DNA of 64,000 nt from Myxococcales bacterium (GTDB taxonomy: Bacteria; Myxococcota_A; Polyangia; Haliangiales; Haliangiaceae). A model generated the notes under the pieces. That model did not search any database. It was not told where the DNA came from and was given only the letters and a program-made list of their open reading frames with translations. Position 1 is the first letter of the stretch. Every line of letters begins with the position of its first letter. The position numbers were made by a program, and so were the translations under genes. The stretch spans positions 124,001 through 188,000 of the forward strand of contig JADJJK010000003.1 in NCBI GenBank assembly GCA_016706545.1. Reading direction: 5' to 3'. Positions 1 to 9,977 of the stretch are shown here, one piece after another.

Positions 1-2315
1 CGACCAACCGCGTCGCTGACCTCGACCCCAACAACATCGAGAACATCGAGGTCCTAAAGGGCGCGTCTGCCGCGGCGCTGTACGGCTCCAAGGCGGCCAA
101 CGGCGTCATCATCATCACGACCAAGCGCGGCAAGCCTGGCAAGGCCAAGGTCTCGCTGACCCAGCGCTTTGGCATGTCGCAGATCTCCAACACCCTCGGC
201 ACCCGCACGTTCAAGGACCAGGCCGAGGTGGCCGACGTGTTCGGTGACGACATCGCCGAGCTCTACACCGGCAAGACCTACGACCACGAGGACGAGATCT
301 CGCAGTCCAAGCTCGCCACCGAGACGGTGGCCTCCATCTCCGGCGGCAGCGACAGCTCCAACTACACCGCCTCGCTGCTGGTGCGGCAGGAGCCGGGCGT
401 GCTCATCGGCACGTTCTACGACAAGCAGTCGGCTCGGCTGACCCTGGGATACGATCTTGGCAAGCGCGCCCGCGTCGGCGTGTCGACCAACGTCATTCAC
501 TCGGTCTCGGACCGCGGTCTGACCAACAACGACAACACGGGCACGTCCATGTACGTCGCGCTGTCGACCACGCCGAACTTCATCAGGCTCTCGCCCACCA
601 ACGGCGTGTTCCCGGACAACCCGCTGGCCGGTAGTAACCCGGTGCAGACCGTCAACCGCCTCAAGAACGAGGAAGAGATCTGGCGCTTCATCGGCAGCCT
701 CGATGGCTCGCTGAAGCTCTACGCCGACAAGGAGCACGTGGTCACCTCGCAGGCCGTGTTCGGCGTCGATGCGTACCAGCAGCACAACGACATCTTCTCT
801 CCCCCGGACCTGCAGTACGAGAAGGAGACCCCGCAGAACCCGCTCTCCGGTCGCTCGCTGGACGGCACCACCGACAGCGTCAACACCAACTTCTCGCTGT
901 CGGCGAGCTGGCGCTTCAACCCGGCCTCGCGCAAGTTCCGCAACGTGCTCACCGCTGGCCTCAGCTACGACACCGTGGATCGCGGCAACGTCATCGTGAC
1001 GGCGCGCAACCTGGTCGCCGGCCAGGAGCCGGTGGACAGCGCCACCACCATCACCGCGCAAGAGGCGCTGTTTCGCACCAAGGACCAGGGCATCTTCCTG
1101 CAGGAAGAGATCGCGCTGCTCGAGGACAAGCTGGTCCTGCTGGCCGGCGGCGTCGGCGAGCGCTCCAGCCTCAACGGCGACTCCGACAAGCTCTACTTCT
1201 ATCCCAAGCTTGGGGCGACCTACGCGCTGACGAGCCTGGTGCCTGACATGTTCGAGTCGCTGGTCGTGCGCGGCGCGTATGGCCAGTCCGGCAACCGCCC
1301 GAACTTCGGCCAGCAGTTCACGCCGCTCGGCCTCGGCTCCATCGGCGGCGTCAAGACGGTGCTGGTGGGTGGCGTCGCTGGTGAGCCGGACATCGAGCCG
1401 GAGCGCCAGGCCGAGTTCGAGCTTGGCACCGACCTGGTGCTCAAGGACCAGCTCGCGGTGATCGAGCTGAGCGTCTATCAGCGCAACATCAGCAACATGC
1501 TGCTCAACAAGACCCTGGCCACCTCCACGGGCTTTGGCCAGCAGTTCGTCAACGGCGGTGAGTTCCGCAACCGCGGCATCGAGGCCTCCATCCAGGTCAA
1601 GCCGGTCGCCGGCGCGTTCGAGTGGGTGTCGCGCGGCACGCTGACGCTGAACCGCACCAAGGTCCTCGAGCTGCCGGACGGTCAGGCCTTCAACGATCCG
1701 CGCACCGGCTTCGGCGCGGGCCTGGGCGTGGTTCGCGTCGAGGAAGGCAAGAGCCTGACCCAGATCGTGACCGACTACGATCGCGACGGTGATCTGGACA
1801 AGGTGGGCGACGCCGAGCCGGACTTCCGCATCGGCTTCTCCAACAACTTCAACTACAAGAACTTTGGTCTCACCACGCTCCTCGACTGGCAGAAGGGCTC
1901 CGAGATCGTCAACCTGACCCGGTTCCTCTATGACGGCGCGTTCCTGAGCCCCGACTACTGCGACCCGCGCTGCGCCGGCCCCGATGAGATGGACGCGGTG
2001 GGCGCCGGTGAGAAGCGCCAGGAGGCGTTCAACGAGCGCGGCGACATGCGCCCGTACATCGAGGACGCGAGCTTCATCAAGCTGCGCGAGATCTCGCTGT
2101 TCTACAACTTCCCGCAGGACCTGCTCTCGAAGATTGGCGGCGTCAGCTCGCTGCAGCTCTCGCTGTCGGGCCGTAACCTCCTGACTATCTCGGACTACTC
2201 CGGTCTCGATCCCGAGGTCTCGAACTTCGGCAACCAGGCGCTCGGTCGTAACTACGACGTGGCGCCGTACCCGCCCAGCCGTAGCTTCTGGCTCTCGGCC
2301 GAGGCCTCGTTCTAA
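1..2315 (+). CDS. SusC/RagA-type TonB-dependent outer-membrane receptor (5' end missing)
   Basis: The reading frame is open from base 3 to the TAA at 2313-2315, so the N-terminus lies outside the window. The first visible residues are the end of the plug domain: IENIEVLKGASAAALYGSKA followed by NGVIIITTKRG, the classic SusC/RagA plug signature. The remaining about 710 residues are a beta-strand-rich barrel ending in an aromatic residue (EASF), as expected for an outer-membrane barrel. SusC proteins import oligosaccharides or peptides across the outer membrane with TonB energy; SusD is the lid. The SusD gene follows 18 bases downstream, so the two are almost certainly one operon. The cargo cannot be read from the sequence. 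SusC/D pairs are typical of Bacteroidota and are less common in high-GC myxobacteria-like genomes, so transfer is possible, although codon use here matches the neighbours. Confidence 0.93.
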   Translation, partial: TNRVADLDPNNIENIEVLKGASAAALYGSKAANGVIIITTKRGKPGKAKVSLTQRFGMSQISNTLGTRTFKDQAEVADVFGDDIAELYTGKTYDHEDEISQSKLATETVASISGGSDSSNYTASLLVRQEPGVLIGTFYDKQSARLTLGYDLGKRARVGVSTNVIHSVSDRGLTNNDNTGTSMYVALSTTPNFIRLSPTNGVFPDNPLAGSNPVQTVNRLKNEEEIWRFIGSLDGSLKLYADKEHVVTSQAVFGVDAYQQHNDIFSPPDLQYEKETPQNPLSGRSLDGTTDSVNTNFSLSASWRFNPASRKFRNVLTAGLSYDTVDRGNVIVTARNLVAGQEPVDSATTITAQEALFRTKDQGIFLQEEIALLEDKLVLLAGGVGERSSLNGDSDKLYFYPKLGATYALTSLVPDMFESLVVRGAYGQSGNRPNFGQQFTPLGLGSIGGVKTVLVGGVAGEPDIEPERQAEFELGTDLVLKDQLAVIELSVYQRNISNMLLNKTLATSTGFGQQFVNGGEFRNRGIEASIQVKPVAGAFEWVSRGTLTLNRTKVLELPDGQAFNDPRTGFGAGLGVVRVEEGKSLTQIVTDYDRDGDLDKVGDAEPDFRIGFSNNFNYKNFGLTTLLDWQKGSEIVNLTRFLYDGAFLSPDYCDPRCAGPDEMDAVGAGEKRQEAFNERGDMRPYIEDASFIKLREISLFYNFPQDLLSKIGGVSSLQLSLSGRNLLTISDYSGLDPEVSNFGNQALGRNYDVAPYPPSRSFWLSAEASF

Positions 2316-2333
2316 CCCTAAGGAGATCCAACG

Positions 2334-3749
2334 ATGCGCAAACTTTCCATTGGATTGTGCAGCGTGGTCGCCCTGGCCACGCTCAACGCCTGTGACTTCG
2401 AGATTGGCGACCTCAACAACCCAAGCCTCGACGAGCTCGAGGACTCGCCCACGCTCGCGTCCATCTCGGCGGCGTGCGCCGGCATCATGGCCGGCCACCG
2501 CGGCAACCTCGCCGCCGCCAACGGCTACATCTCCCTGCTCGGCATCCTGGGCCGCGAGTCGTACAACTTCGACGGCGCGGATCCTCGCTACTTCGGCGAG
2601 ATGCTGACCGGTGCGCTGGCCAAGGGCAGCCCGTTTGGTGGCAACTTCTGGGCTGGCCCGTACGCCAACATCCGCCTGGCCAACATCGTGATCAAGGGTG
2701 TGGACAAGGTGGCGGCGTACTCTGCGGAGGAGCGCTCTGCCATCAAGGGCTACGCGCGCACCTTCATCGCCATGGACCTGCTGCGCGTGATCAACACGCG
2801 CGACACCATCGGCGCGGTCGTCGACACCGACAAGGAGCTCGGCGCTCCGCTGGCGCCGATCGTCGACAAGCCCGTGGTCTACGCGGCCATCAACAGCTAC
2901 CTGGACATGGCCAAGGCGGACCTGATGGGCGGCGGCATGGCCTTCCCGTTCACCGTGCCCTCGGGCTTCAGCGCGTTTGGCACGCCGGCCAGCTTCCTCC
3001 GGTTCAACCGGGCGATGCGCGCGCGCGTGGCGCTCTACGCAGATGACGCCGCGGGCGCGCTGACCGCGCTCGGCGAGTCGTTCCTCAAGGCCGACCTGCC
3101 GGCCGGCATGCAGCTCACGCTCGCGGACCTCAACATCGGCCCGACGATGGTGTTCTCGGCCAACGCCAACGACACCGCCAACGGCCTCACCAACCGCAAC
3201 ATCTGGGCGCACCCGGACCTGGTGATCGACGCCAAGATGAATGGCTCGGCGACGGACCTTCGCCTCGCCCGCAAGACGTTCGTGCCGACCACCGCGCCTA
3301 CCTCGGGCACCGCTGGCGGCGTCAGCTCGAACCGCAAGTTCGCGGCCTTGTCCACCAGCTCTACCGCCACAGCCATCACCCCCACCTCGCCCATCGCGCT
3401 CATCCGCAACGAGGAGCTGATCCTGCTGCGCGCGGAGGCTCGCTTCAAGACCGGCGCCAAGGCGCTGGCCGTGCAAGACCTCAACGTGGTGCGCACGCTG
3501 TCGGGTGGCCTGGCCGCCCTGGCCGAGGACATCCCCGACGCCGAGGTGACCAACGAGATCCTCTACAACCGGCGCTACTCGCTGATGTTCGAGGGCGGCC
3601 ACCGCTGGATCGACGCGCGCCGCTTCAACCGGGTGGCGGACCTCAAGCCCGCGCTGCCCAACCACGTGGTGAACCTGCGCTTCCCGATCCCGCAGGCCGA
3701 GTGCGACGCTCGCAAGAACGAGCCCAAGTGCAACATCACTAGCCAGTAG
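2334..3749 (+). CDS. SusD/RagB family lipoprotein, partner of SusC
   Basis: A 471-residue protein with a strong Shine-Dalgarno (AAGGAG, 2319-2324) before the ATG. The N-terminus is a lipoprotein signal with lipobox LNAC (Cys20). The family signs are in the C-terminal third: a helix of the type IRNEELILLRAEA, then a DLNVVRT segment and the RRYSLMFEGGHRWIDARRF motif that closes SusD proteins. SusD is a surface lipoprotein made of TPR-like helices that binds the substrate and closes over the SusC barrel. It shares an operon with the receptor just upstream. It ends in a Cys-containing tail (ECDARKNEPKCN) that could form a disulfide. A strong hairpin terminator lies about 80 bases after the stop. 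Confidence 0.93.
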   Translation: MRKLSIGLCSVVALATLNACDFEIGDLNNPSLDELEDSPTLASISAACAGIMAGHRGNLAAANGYISLLGILGRESYNFDGADPRYFGEMLTGALAKGSPFGGNFWAGPYANIRLANIVIKGVDKVAAYSAEERSAIKGYARTFIAMDLLRVINTRDTIGAVVDTDKELGAPLAPIVDKPVVYAAINSYLDMAKADLMGGGMAFPFTVPSGFSAFGTPASFLRFNRAMRARVALYADDAAGALTALGESFLKADLPAGMQLTLADLNIGPTMVFSANANDTANGLTNRNIWAHPDLVIDAKMNGSATDLRLARKTFVPTTAPTSGTAGGVSSNRKFAALSTSSTATAITPTSPIALIRNEELILLRAEARFKTGAKALAVQDLNVVRTLSGGLAALAEDIPDAEVTNEILYNRRYSLMFEGGHRWIDARRFNRVADLKPALPNHVVNLRFPIPQAECDARKNEPKCNITSQ

Positions 3750-3783
3750 CTGCGCTGCTGCGAGGGCAGGCCGCTGGCTTGTC

Positions 3784-3813
3784 CTCGTCTGGCCTCATCT
3801 GGCCTCATCTGGC
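3784..3813 (+). repeat. 10-bp tandem repeat, three units, after the SusD gene
   Basis: Units CTCGTCTGGC, CTCATCTGGC and CTCATCTGGC follow one another without a gap, 34 bases after the SusD stop codon. It is one of a dozen short-period repeats at gene 3' ends in this window. Confidence 0.85.
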
Positions 3814-3827
3814 CTTGGGGCAACGAA

Positions 3828-3858
3828 ACGTGCGCGGGAGCTCGGCTCTCGCGCACGT
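3828..3858. terminator. Strong hairpin, probable bidirectional terminator between susD and ppk2
   Basis: A 14-bp stem (ACGTGCGCGGGAGC against GCTCTCGCGCACGT, one G-U pair) closes a 3-base loop. CGCGTTTTCG follows on the plus strand and CGTTTCG on the minus strand. The two flanking genes converge here, so it can serve both. The T-tract is short and set off by four bases, so rho-independent function is an inference. Confidence 0.6.
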
Positions 3859-3879
3859 CGCGTTTTCGGGCCTCGCGCT

Positions 3880-3999
3880 GCCGCGAGCCGCCGGGCCGCG
3901 AGCCGCTGGGCCGCGAGCCGTCGCTGGGCCGCGAGCCGTCGCCGGGCCGCGAGCCGTCTTCGACCCTTCGAGCCTTCGAGCCTTCGAGCCGCCTTCGAG
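3880..3999. repeat. Degenerate GCTCG-led tandem repeats flush with the ppk2 stop
   Basis: Read on the minus strand directly after the TAG of the polyphosphate kinase gene, units all begin with GCTCG: first GCTCGAAG (8 bp, several copies), then GCTCGCGGCCCAGCGACG-like units of 15-18 bp. This fills most of the convergent gap between ppk2 and the terminator hairpin. Confidence 0.8.
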
Positions 4000-4956
4000 C
4001 TACTGGCCGGCAGCGAGGCGGCTGCGAATCTGCGCCAGTCCCGCTGTCTCTTCGGCGGACAGCTCCGGGTAGCGCAGGTCGAGCTGGGCCAGCGTGCCCA
4101 CCACGATCTCGGCCACCGCGCGCCGCATGAAGCTCTTGGAGTCTGCCGGGATCGAGTACCACGGTGCCCACGGCCGCGAGGTGGCCCGCAGCGCCGCCTC
4201 GTAGGCCTCCATGTAGGCGTCCCACTTGTCGCTCTCGGCCAGATCTCCGGCGTTGAACTTCCAGTGGTCCTCTGGATCTTCGAGTCGCTCCAGGAAGCGC
4301 TTGCGCTGCTCGGCCTGTGACACGTTGAGAAAGAACTTGAGGACCACAGTGCCGTTGCGCGCCCAGTGGTGCTCGGCGTCCCGGATCGACTCGTAGCGCT
4401 CATCCCACAGCGTGCGCAGCTCCTCGGGACCGCGCGGGTGGCGCGGCAGTCGCTGCCCTCCGAGGAACTTCGGGTTGACCCGGACCACCAGCACCTCCTC
4501 GTAGTGGCTGCGGTTGAAGACGCCGATGCGGCCACGCTCGGGCAGGGCGCGCTGGATGCGCCAGAGAAAGTCGTGGTCCAGCTCTTCGTCCGAGGGCGCC
4601 TTGAACGAGTACACCTGGCAGCCCTGCGGGTTGATGCCGCTCATCACCGAGCGGATGGTGCCGTCCTTGCCGGCAGCGTCCATCGCCTGAAACACCAGCA
4701 GCACGGACGTCCGGTCGTCCGCGTAGAGCTTGCCCTGCAGCTTGCTGAGCTGCTCGACGGCCTGCTCGAGGGCCTTGAGGTTGTCTTTCTTGTCGGGCCG
4801 GTCGCTCTTGTCGTTCTTGTCGTTCTTGTCGTTCTTGTCGTTCTTGTCGGGCCGCGCGGACCCGCTGGGATGAGTGGGGGCGTGCGCGATGCGGAAGGAG
4901 CCGTCGAACGGCACCAAGTAAGGGCTTGTCACCGGCTCGAACAAGAGGGGCTTCAT
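4000..4956 (-). CDS. ppk2: Polyphosphate kinase 2 family protein (PPK2)
   Basis: 318 residues. PPK2 enzymes transfer phosphate between polyphosphate and nucleotides (usually ADP/GDP or AMP). The Walker A-like segment FQAMDAAGKDGT lies near residues 89-100, followed by the Walker B-like GVFNRSHYEEVLVVRV and a lid region rich in Arg/Lys (SQAEQRKRFLERL). The N-terminal GSFRIAHAPT segment is also typical. Start: ATG at 4956; an upstream open stretch in the same frame lies over the neighbouring gene and is not family-like. Odd feature: residues 38-50 are a Lys-Asn-Asp repeat encoded by a 9-bp minisatellite, placed in a charged linker before the catalytic domain. The gene runs on its own; its 3' end meets a repeat tract and a convergent terminator. 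Confidence 0.93.
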   Translation of the reverse strand: MKPLLFEPVTSPYLVPFDGSFRIAHAPTHPSGSARPDKNDKNDKNDKNDKSDRPDKKDNLKALEQAVEQLSKLQGKLYADDRTSVLLVFQAMDAAGKDGTIRSVMSGINPQGCQVYSFKAPSDEELDHDFLWRIQRALPERGRIGVFNRSHYEEVLVVRVNPKFLGGQRLPRHPRGPEELRTLWDERYESIRDAEHHWARNGTVVLKFFLNVSQAEQRKRFLERLEDPEDHWKFNAGDLAESDKWDAYMEAYEAALRATSRPWAPWYSIPADSKSFMRRAVAEIVVGTLAQLDLRYPELSAEETAGLAQIRSRLAAGQ

Positions 4957-5010
4957 GAACGAACGATACACGGTCGCGAGCCCTTCGGCGTCGCTGCGTC
5001 GCGGCGGCCG

Positions 5011-5076
5011 ATGGTCGAGCCAGCCCAGAGCCAATCTCGAGCCGGCCCAGAGCCAGCCTCGAGCCAGCCTCGAGCC
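5011..5076 (-). repeat. Six 11-bp tandem units 3' of wbpP
   Basis: On the minus strand the unit is GGCTCGAGGCT with variants such as GGCTCTGGGCC; six consecutive 11-bp units fit without gaps. The block starts about 45 bases downstream of the wbpP stop and lies upstream of ppk2. Confidence 0.9.
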
Positions 5077-5120
5077 GGCCTGCCAGATCGCCGGCGCCGG
5101 CGCCGGCACGCCCTTTGGGC

Positions 5121-6146
<1,026 letters not shown>

Positions 6147-7436
6147 CTACAGGCTCCAGTACCGGATGCCGCGCGACATCCGGGCCGGCTGGATCGCGCT
6201 CTTGACGTCGATGAAGACGCCGTTGTCGTTGATGCGCGACAGCAAGTCGTCGGTGGCCTGGAGGTACTCTTCGTGCGCGACCGCCAGGATCAGCGCGTCG
6301 AGGTTGGTGAAGCGCTCGAGCGGCGTCATCTCGATCTTGTATTCCTCGAAGGCCTCGTGCGCGTCGCCCCACGGATCGTGGACGATGGCCTGCACGCCAT
6401 ACTGGCCAAGCTCGGCGACGATGTCAGGGATCTTGGAGTTGCGCAGGTCGGGCACGTTCTCCTTGAACGTGAGCCCCAGGATGCCGACCTTGGCCTTGCG
6501 CAGCGGCACGTCGTGCTGGGTCAGCATCTTCACGCACTTCTGCGCGATGAACCCGGAGATGGAGTTGTTGATGCGCCGCCCGGCGAGGATGACCTCGGGC
6601 AAGTACCCAAGCTCCTGCGCCTTGGTGGTGAGGTAGTACGGATCCACGCCGATGCAGTGGCCGCCCACCAGGCCGGGCGAGAAGCGCAGGAAGTTCCACT
6701 TGGTGCCCGCCGCCTCCAGCACCTCCGCGGTGCGGATGCCCATGCGGTCGAAGATCAGCGCGAGCTCGTTCATCAGCGCGATGTTCAGATCTCGCTGGGT
6801 GTTCTCGATGACCTTGGCCGCCTCGGCCACCTTGATGGACGGCGCGCGGTGCACGCCAGCCTCCACCACCGCGCCATAGGCCGCGGCCACGCGCTCGAGG
6901 GCCTCCGGTGTCTGACCGGAGACCACCTTGACGATGCGCTCGAAGGTGTGGAGCTTGTCGCCTGGGTTGATGCGCTCCGGCGAATAGCCGAGGAAGAAAT
7001 CGACGCCGCTGCGCAGCCCGCTCTTCTCTTCCAGGATGGGGCCGCAGGTCTCCTCGGTGACGCCGGGGTAGACGGTGGACTCGAAGACGACGATGTCGCC
7101 CTTGCGCAGGTGCGGCCCGACCGTGCGCGACGCGCTGATCATGGGCCCGAGGTCCGGCCGGTTGTTGCTGTCGATCGGCGTGGGGACCGCGACGATGTAG
7201 AACGTACATTCGGCGAGGCGCGCGGGATCTGCGGTGAGCTCGAGCTTGGTCGCCGCCGCGAGCTGCTCGGTGGTGACCTCGCGCGTCTCGTCGTGCCCAC
7301 GGCGGAGCTCTTCGACGCGCTTGGCGCGGATATCGAACCCTACCGTCTCGACCTTGCGACCGAAAGACAGCGCCACTGGCAGTCCCACGTATCCCAGTCC
7401 GATTACCGCAATACGTTCCTGTTCGAAGGAGATCAT
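6147..7436 (-). CDS. wbpO: UDP-N-acetyl-D-hexosamine 6-dehydrogenase, WbpO/TviB type
   Basis: 429 residues in the UDP-glucose/GDP-mannose dehydrogenase family. The NAD-binding GLGYVGLP is at residues 14-21, the central helix carries KVIENTQRDLNIALMNE, and the catalytic cysteine is Cys261 in GGHCIGVDPYY. The C-terminal domain has the GLTFKENVPDLRNS motif. This enzyme oxidises C6 of UDP-GlcNAc or UDP-GalNAc to the uronic acid. I chose the ATG at 7436; a GTG at 7454 would add six residues before it. It is first of a two-gene unit with wbpP. The 212 bases upstream (7437-7648) hold no gene and I see no convincing promoter in them. Confidence 0.93.
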   Translation of the reverse strand: MISFEQERIAVIGLGYVGLPVALSFGRKVETVGFDIRAKRVEELRRGHDETREVTTEQLAAATKLELTADPARLAECTFYIVAVPTPIDSNNRPDLGPMISASRTVGPHLRKGDIVVFESTVYPGVTEETCGPILEEKSGLRSGVDFFLGYSPERINPGDKLHTFERIVKVVSGQTPEALERVAAAYGAVVEAGVHRAPSIKVAEAAKVIENTQRDLNIALMNELALIFDRMGIRTAEVLEAAGTKWNFLRFSPGLVGGHCIGVDPYYLTTKAQELGYLPEVILAGRRINNSISGFIAQKCVKMLTQHDVPLRKAKVGILGLTFKENVPDLRNSKIPDIVAELGQYGVQAIVHDPWGDAHEAFEEYKIEMTPLERFTNLDALILAVAHEEYLQATDDLLSRINDNGVFIDVKSAIQPARMSRGIRYWSL

Positions 7437-7648
7437 CGAGGGAGAGCAAACCACGGGTTGATGGATCCCAGCAAGTGGTCGGCACCGGATGGTAGCCTGC
7501 GGTTACCTGCCTTCTCGTCGCTTCGGCGCTCGGTGCGACGATCTCTCCTGTCTGGCACGCGCAGAGCCTCCCACCTCTTGTGCTGTGCCTGACAAACTGG
7601 CCCTGTCGGGCGGGTGGCGCTCGTGTGACGTTTTACGGACCTGGGCGG

Positions 7649-8392
7649 TCAGGAGCCCACGAGCAGGACGCCAAGGAACTTGTCCTGCGGCAGCACCCGG
7701 GCAAGCCCCAGCACGGCGGGCTCGCGGGTGCGGTGGGTCGCGGCGACGACGATCACCGCGTCCATGCCGGCGGCGGCGCTGGCGTGCTCGCCGATGAGCT
7801 CGAAGCCGGTGAGGTCCACCAGCATGTGCCCGAACAGCTCGGCCCCGTCATCGACGACACGGGCGAGCTGCGGGACGACTTCGCCCGCGTTCTTGAGCCC
7901 TCGCGGCGACAGCAGCGCCACGGACTGGCTGACCCAGCGCGTGGAGTACACGGTGTCGCCGAGCTGCGCCTCGCTGGCCAGCATCGACAGCCCCGGGTAC
8001 CGGACGTTGGCGTCGACCACCGCGGTGGGCGAGCCGGTGAGGTTCGACAGCGACAGCGCGAGCTGGATCATCACCGGCGGCACCGCGACCTCGTCCTCGG
8101 CGGGGATGAAGCCCACCACGCGGGTCTCGGTGGGCAGGCCGGGCTGGTCGGCCTGCCCGGCTTGCTTCGCGCGACCGGCCTGGATGATGCGCCGGGCCAC
8201 CTTGATGCACGCCGCGCGCATCTCGCCCAGGTCATCGCCGTCGTGCCGCAGCCCGATCTGATCGAGCACCGAGTCGCTGTCGGTGTCGTGCTCGTCGGCA
8301 AGGTGGCCTGGCTTCTTGCCCGACGGCTTGCCGGCGGTGCCGGACGTGCCCGACGTCCCCGACGTCCCTGACGTCCCTGACGTCCCGGCCAT
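7649..8392 (-). CDS. CpsD/BY-kinase-like P-loop protein with degenerate Walker A
   Basis: About 247 residues. The fold of a bacterial tyrosine kinase/ParA-type ATPase is recognisable: RVVGFIPAEDEV stands where the Walker A (GEGKTT type) should be, TAVVDANVRYP matches the Walker A' strand (LLVDADLRRP in active enzymes), and HMLVDLTGFELIGEHASAAAG-like sequence matches Walker B and the following helix. The lysine and Ser/Thr of the P-loop are missing and there is no Tyr-rich tail, so ATP hydrolysis and kinase activity are doubtful; a structural role in polysaccharide export is likelier. Residues 3-17 are a Gly-Thr-Ser repeat coded by a 9-bp minisatellite (about 8345-8389). Start: ATG 8392 with GAGG upstream; a GTG at 8449 overlapping the previous stop is the alternative and would add 19 residues. 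Confidence 0.7.
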   Translation of the reverse strand: MAGTSGTSGTSGTSGTSGTAGKPSGKKPGHLADEHDTDSDSVLDQIGLRHDGDDLGEMRAACIKVARRIIQAGRAKQAGQADQPGLPTETRVVGFIPAEDEVAVPPVMIQLALSLSNLTGSPTAVVDANVRYPGLSMLASEAQLGDTVYSTRWVSQSVALLSPRGLKNAGEVVPQLARVVDDGAELFGHMLVDLTGFELIGEHASAAAGMDAVIVVAATHRTREPAVLGLARVLPQDKFLGVLLVGS

Positions 8393-8448
8393 GCGGCCGA
8401 GCCTCGCGCGGAGGGCCTGCCCAAGCGCCTGCAAGCGGAGGCGCGCCA

Positions 8449-9864
8449 CTAGGCGACCGTGACCAGCGCAGGATCCAGCGTGCCGGCCCGCGCCACCTCG
8501 CGGTAGTAGCGGAGGAAGCGCGACACCTTGGAGTCCGGGTCGTCCAGGTTGTGCTCGGCGTGGCTCTTGCTGCCCAGCGGCATGAGCAGGTTGCGCACGC
8601 AGTACGCATCGATGGCGACCGGATCCGTCCCCGCGACGATGGTCTTGGTGTTGGCGCGGCACTTGGCGTGGTGCCGCATGTCGTCCTTCTCGTCGTAGCC
8701 GTCCTTGGGGATGTAGGCGGTCCACTCGGCCACGGTCAGGTACAGGTCCGGCTTGATCACGCGCTGGCACCACAGGGCGAGCGGGCCAGCCATCCGCCAG
8801 GTCGGGTCGGCCTCGGCGTTGGGACGGCCGGTGCGGCCGAAGTAGTGGACCGACTGATAGCCGCGCGCCAGCGGGTGGGTGCCCAGCGCGCCCGCGCTCA
8901 TGTCGACGATGCCCATCACCGACTTGGTCGCGCCGGTGAAGCCGGTGGAGCTGTGCTCGTTGCCGGTGGTCATGTTCAAGAAGCGCAGCTTCTGGCCGGT
9001 GCCGACCAGCCGCTGGCCCTCGCGCCGGAACACCCCGTCGCGCAGGTCGATCACGAGCCCGCTCTTGGGGCTGGTGAAGCGCGGCCAGGACAGCGGCGTC
9101 TGCGCGTAGCCCACGCGGCTGCGCTTGACGCGAAAGGTCTGCTCGAAGTCCCAGAAGTAGCCATCGCGGACCTCGCCGGCCTGGATCGGTCCACGGTTGT
9201 CGCCGCCGTAGAGCCCGTGCTGGTGATCTGGATCGAACCACGCGGAGCTCGAGAGCATGCTCTCACCGGCGTCGACCAGCCCGACCATGCTGACCGGCGC
9301 GCCGAGCTTGGCGAAGTGCGGTCCCAGATCTCCGAGCTTGTCCCATCCCGGGACGTCGACGTTGATCTCGCTGGGCCGCGTGAAGGCGCGAGTGAGGCCG
9401 CGCGCCGGGTCCTCGATGGCCTTGTCGGGGAAATGGAAGTGCGTGTTCTCGAACACGACGACCTCGCCCTTGAAGCCGGGGATCTCGAGGACGTGCTCGA
9501 TCACCCGGCGCACCGCGGCGACGTTGGTCATGCCCTGGTTCCACCACTGCGCGGAGACCTTGATGACCACGATGTCGTCCGCGCCGATGATCTTGCTCAT
9601 GCCGCCGAGCTTGCTTACCACCGCGTCGACGTTGGCCGCCGGCCCGGCGTCGCGCGCGACGAAGAGCGAGGTCCGGTCCTTGTCAGGATCGTGCGGCAAC
9701 AGCGCCGGCGTGGCGAAGAACGAGTCGAGGATCGTCAGGCGGTCGAGCTTGTTGCGCAGCTTGTCGCGCATGACCCAGGCCGCCGCGCCCGCAGCCGCGA
9801 CCGCCCCTCCGCCCAAGATCATCGTTCGCCTGGTCATTCCCGCTTCGGACCGATCGGATTTCAT
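8449..9864 (-). CDS. Tat-exported DUF362 domain protein
   Basis: 471 residues. It opens with a twin-arginine signal (MTRRTMILGGG then an Ala-rich hydrophobic stretch, residues 10-32). The body matches the DUF362 family: ADDIVVIKVSAQWWNQG in the first half and TIVAGTDPVAIDAYCVR near the C-terminus, the latter being the family hallmark. DUF362 proteins are mostly uncharacterised and often occur with iron-sulphur domains; none is visible here. It sits between the CpsD-like gene and the O-antigen ligase gene on the same strand and ends one base into a possible GTG start of the CpsD-like gene, suggesting coupling. A link to polysaccharide assembly is therefore only contextual. Start at ATG 9864; ATG 9837 (MTRRTM) is also possible. 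Confidence 0.85.
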   Translation of the reverse strand: MKSDRSEAGMTRRTMILGGGAVAAAGAAAWVMRDKLRNKLDRLTILDSFFATPALLPHDPDKDRTSLFVARDAGPAANVDAVVSKLGGMSKIIGADDIVVIKVSAQWWNQGMTNVAAVRRVIEHVLEIPGFKGEVVVFENTHFHFPDKAIEDPARGLTRAFTRPSEINVDVPGWDKLGDLGPHFAKLGAPVSMVGLVDAGESMLSSSAWFDPDHQHGLYGGDNRGPIQAGEVRDGYFWDFEQTFRVKRSRVGYAQTPLSWPRFTSPKSGLVIDLRDGVFRREGQRLVGTGQKLRFLNMTTGNEHSSTGFTGATKSVMGIVDMSAGALGTHPLARGYQSVHYFGRTGRPNAEADPTWRMAGPLALWCQRVIKPDLYLTVAEWTAYIPKDGYDEKDDMRHHAKCRANTKTIVAGTDPVAIDAYCVRNLLMPLGSKSHAEHNLDDPDSKVSRFLRYYREVARAGTLDPALVTVA

Positions 9865-9944
9865 GGGCGGTGACTATAGCAGGCTGACTTACGCGAAACT
9901 CTGGTTCCTGTGAGCCAGGATGATCTGACGGCTGTCGTCGCTCC

Positions 9945-9977
9945 TTGGTCGCTCCTTGGTCGCTCCTTGGTCGCTCC
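9945..9977 (-). repeat. Three perfect 11-bp units flush with a stop codon
   Basis: Plus-strand unit TTGGTCGCTCC occurs three times exactly (9945-9955, 9956-9966, 9967-9977) and abuts the CTA (TAG) stop of the ligase gene at 9978-9980, with a partial fourth copy further on. Confidence 0.95.

Noticed and set aside
54..3665. A 1203-codon open frame on the minus strand
   Set aside because: It is the antisense of susC/susD, composed of Arg/Val/Ala/His-rich low-complexity sequence produced by GC-rich third positions; no family motif.
8450..9241. Extension of the CpsD-like frame upstream across the DUF362 gene
   Set aside because: The DUF362 gene occupies this segment in another frame on the same strand with a clear Tat signal and family motifs; the extension is low-complexity.
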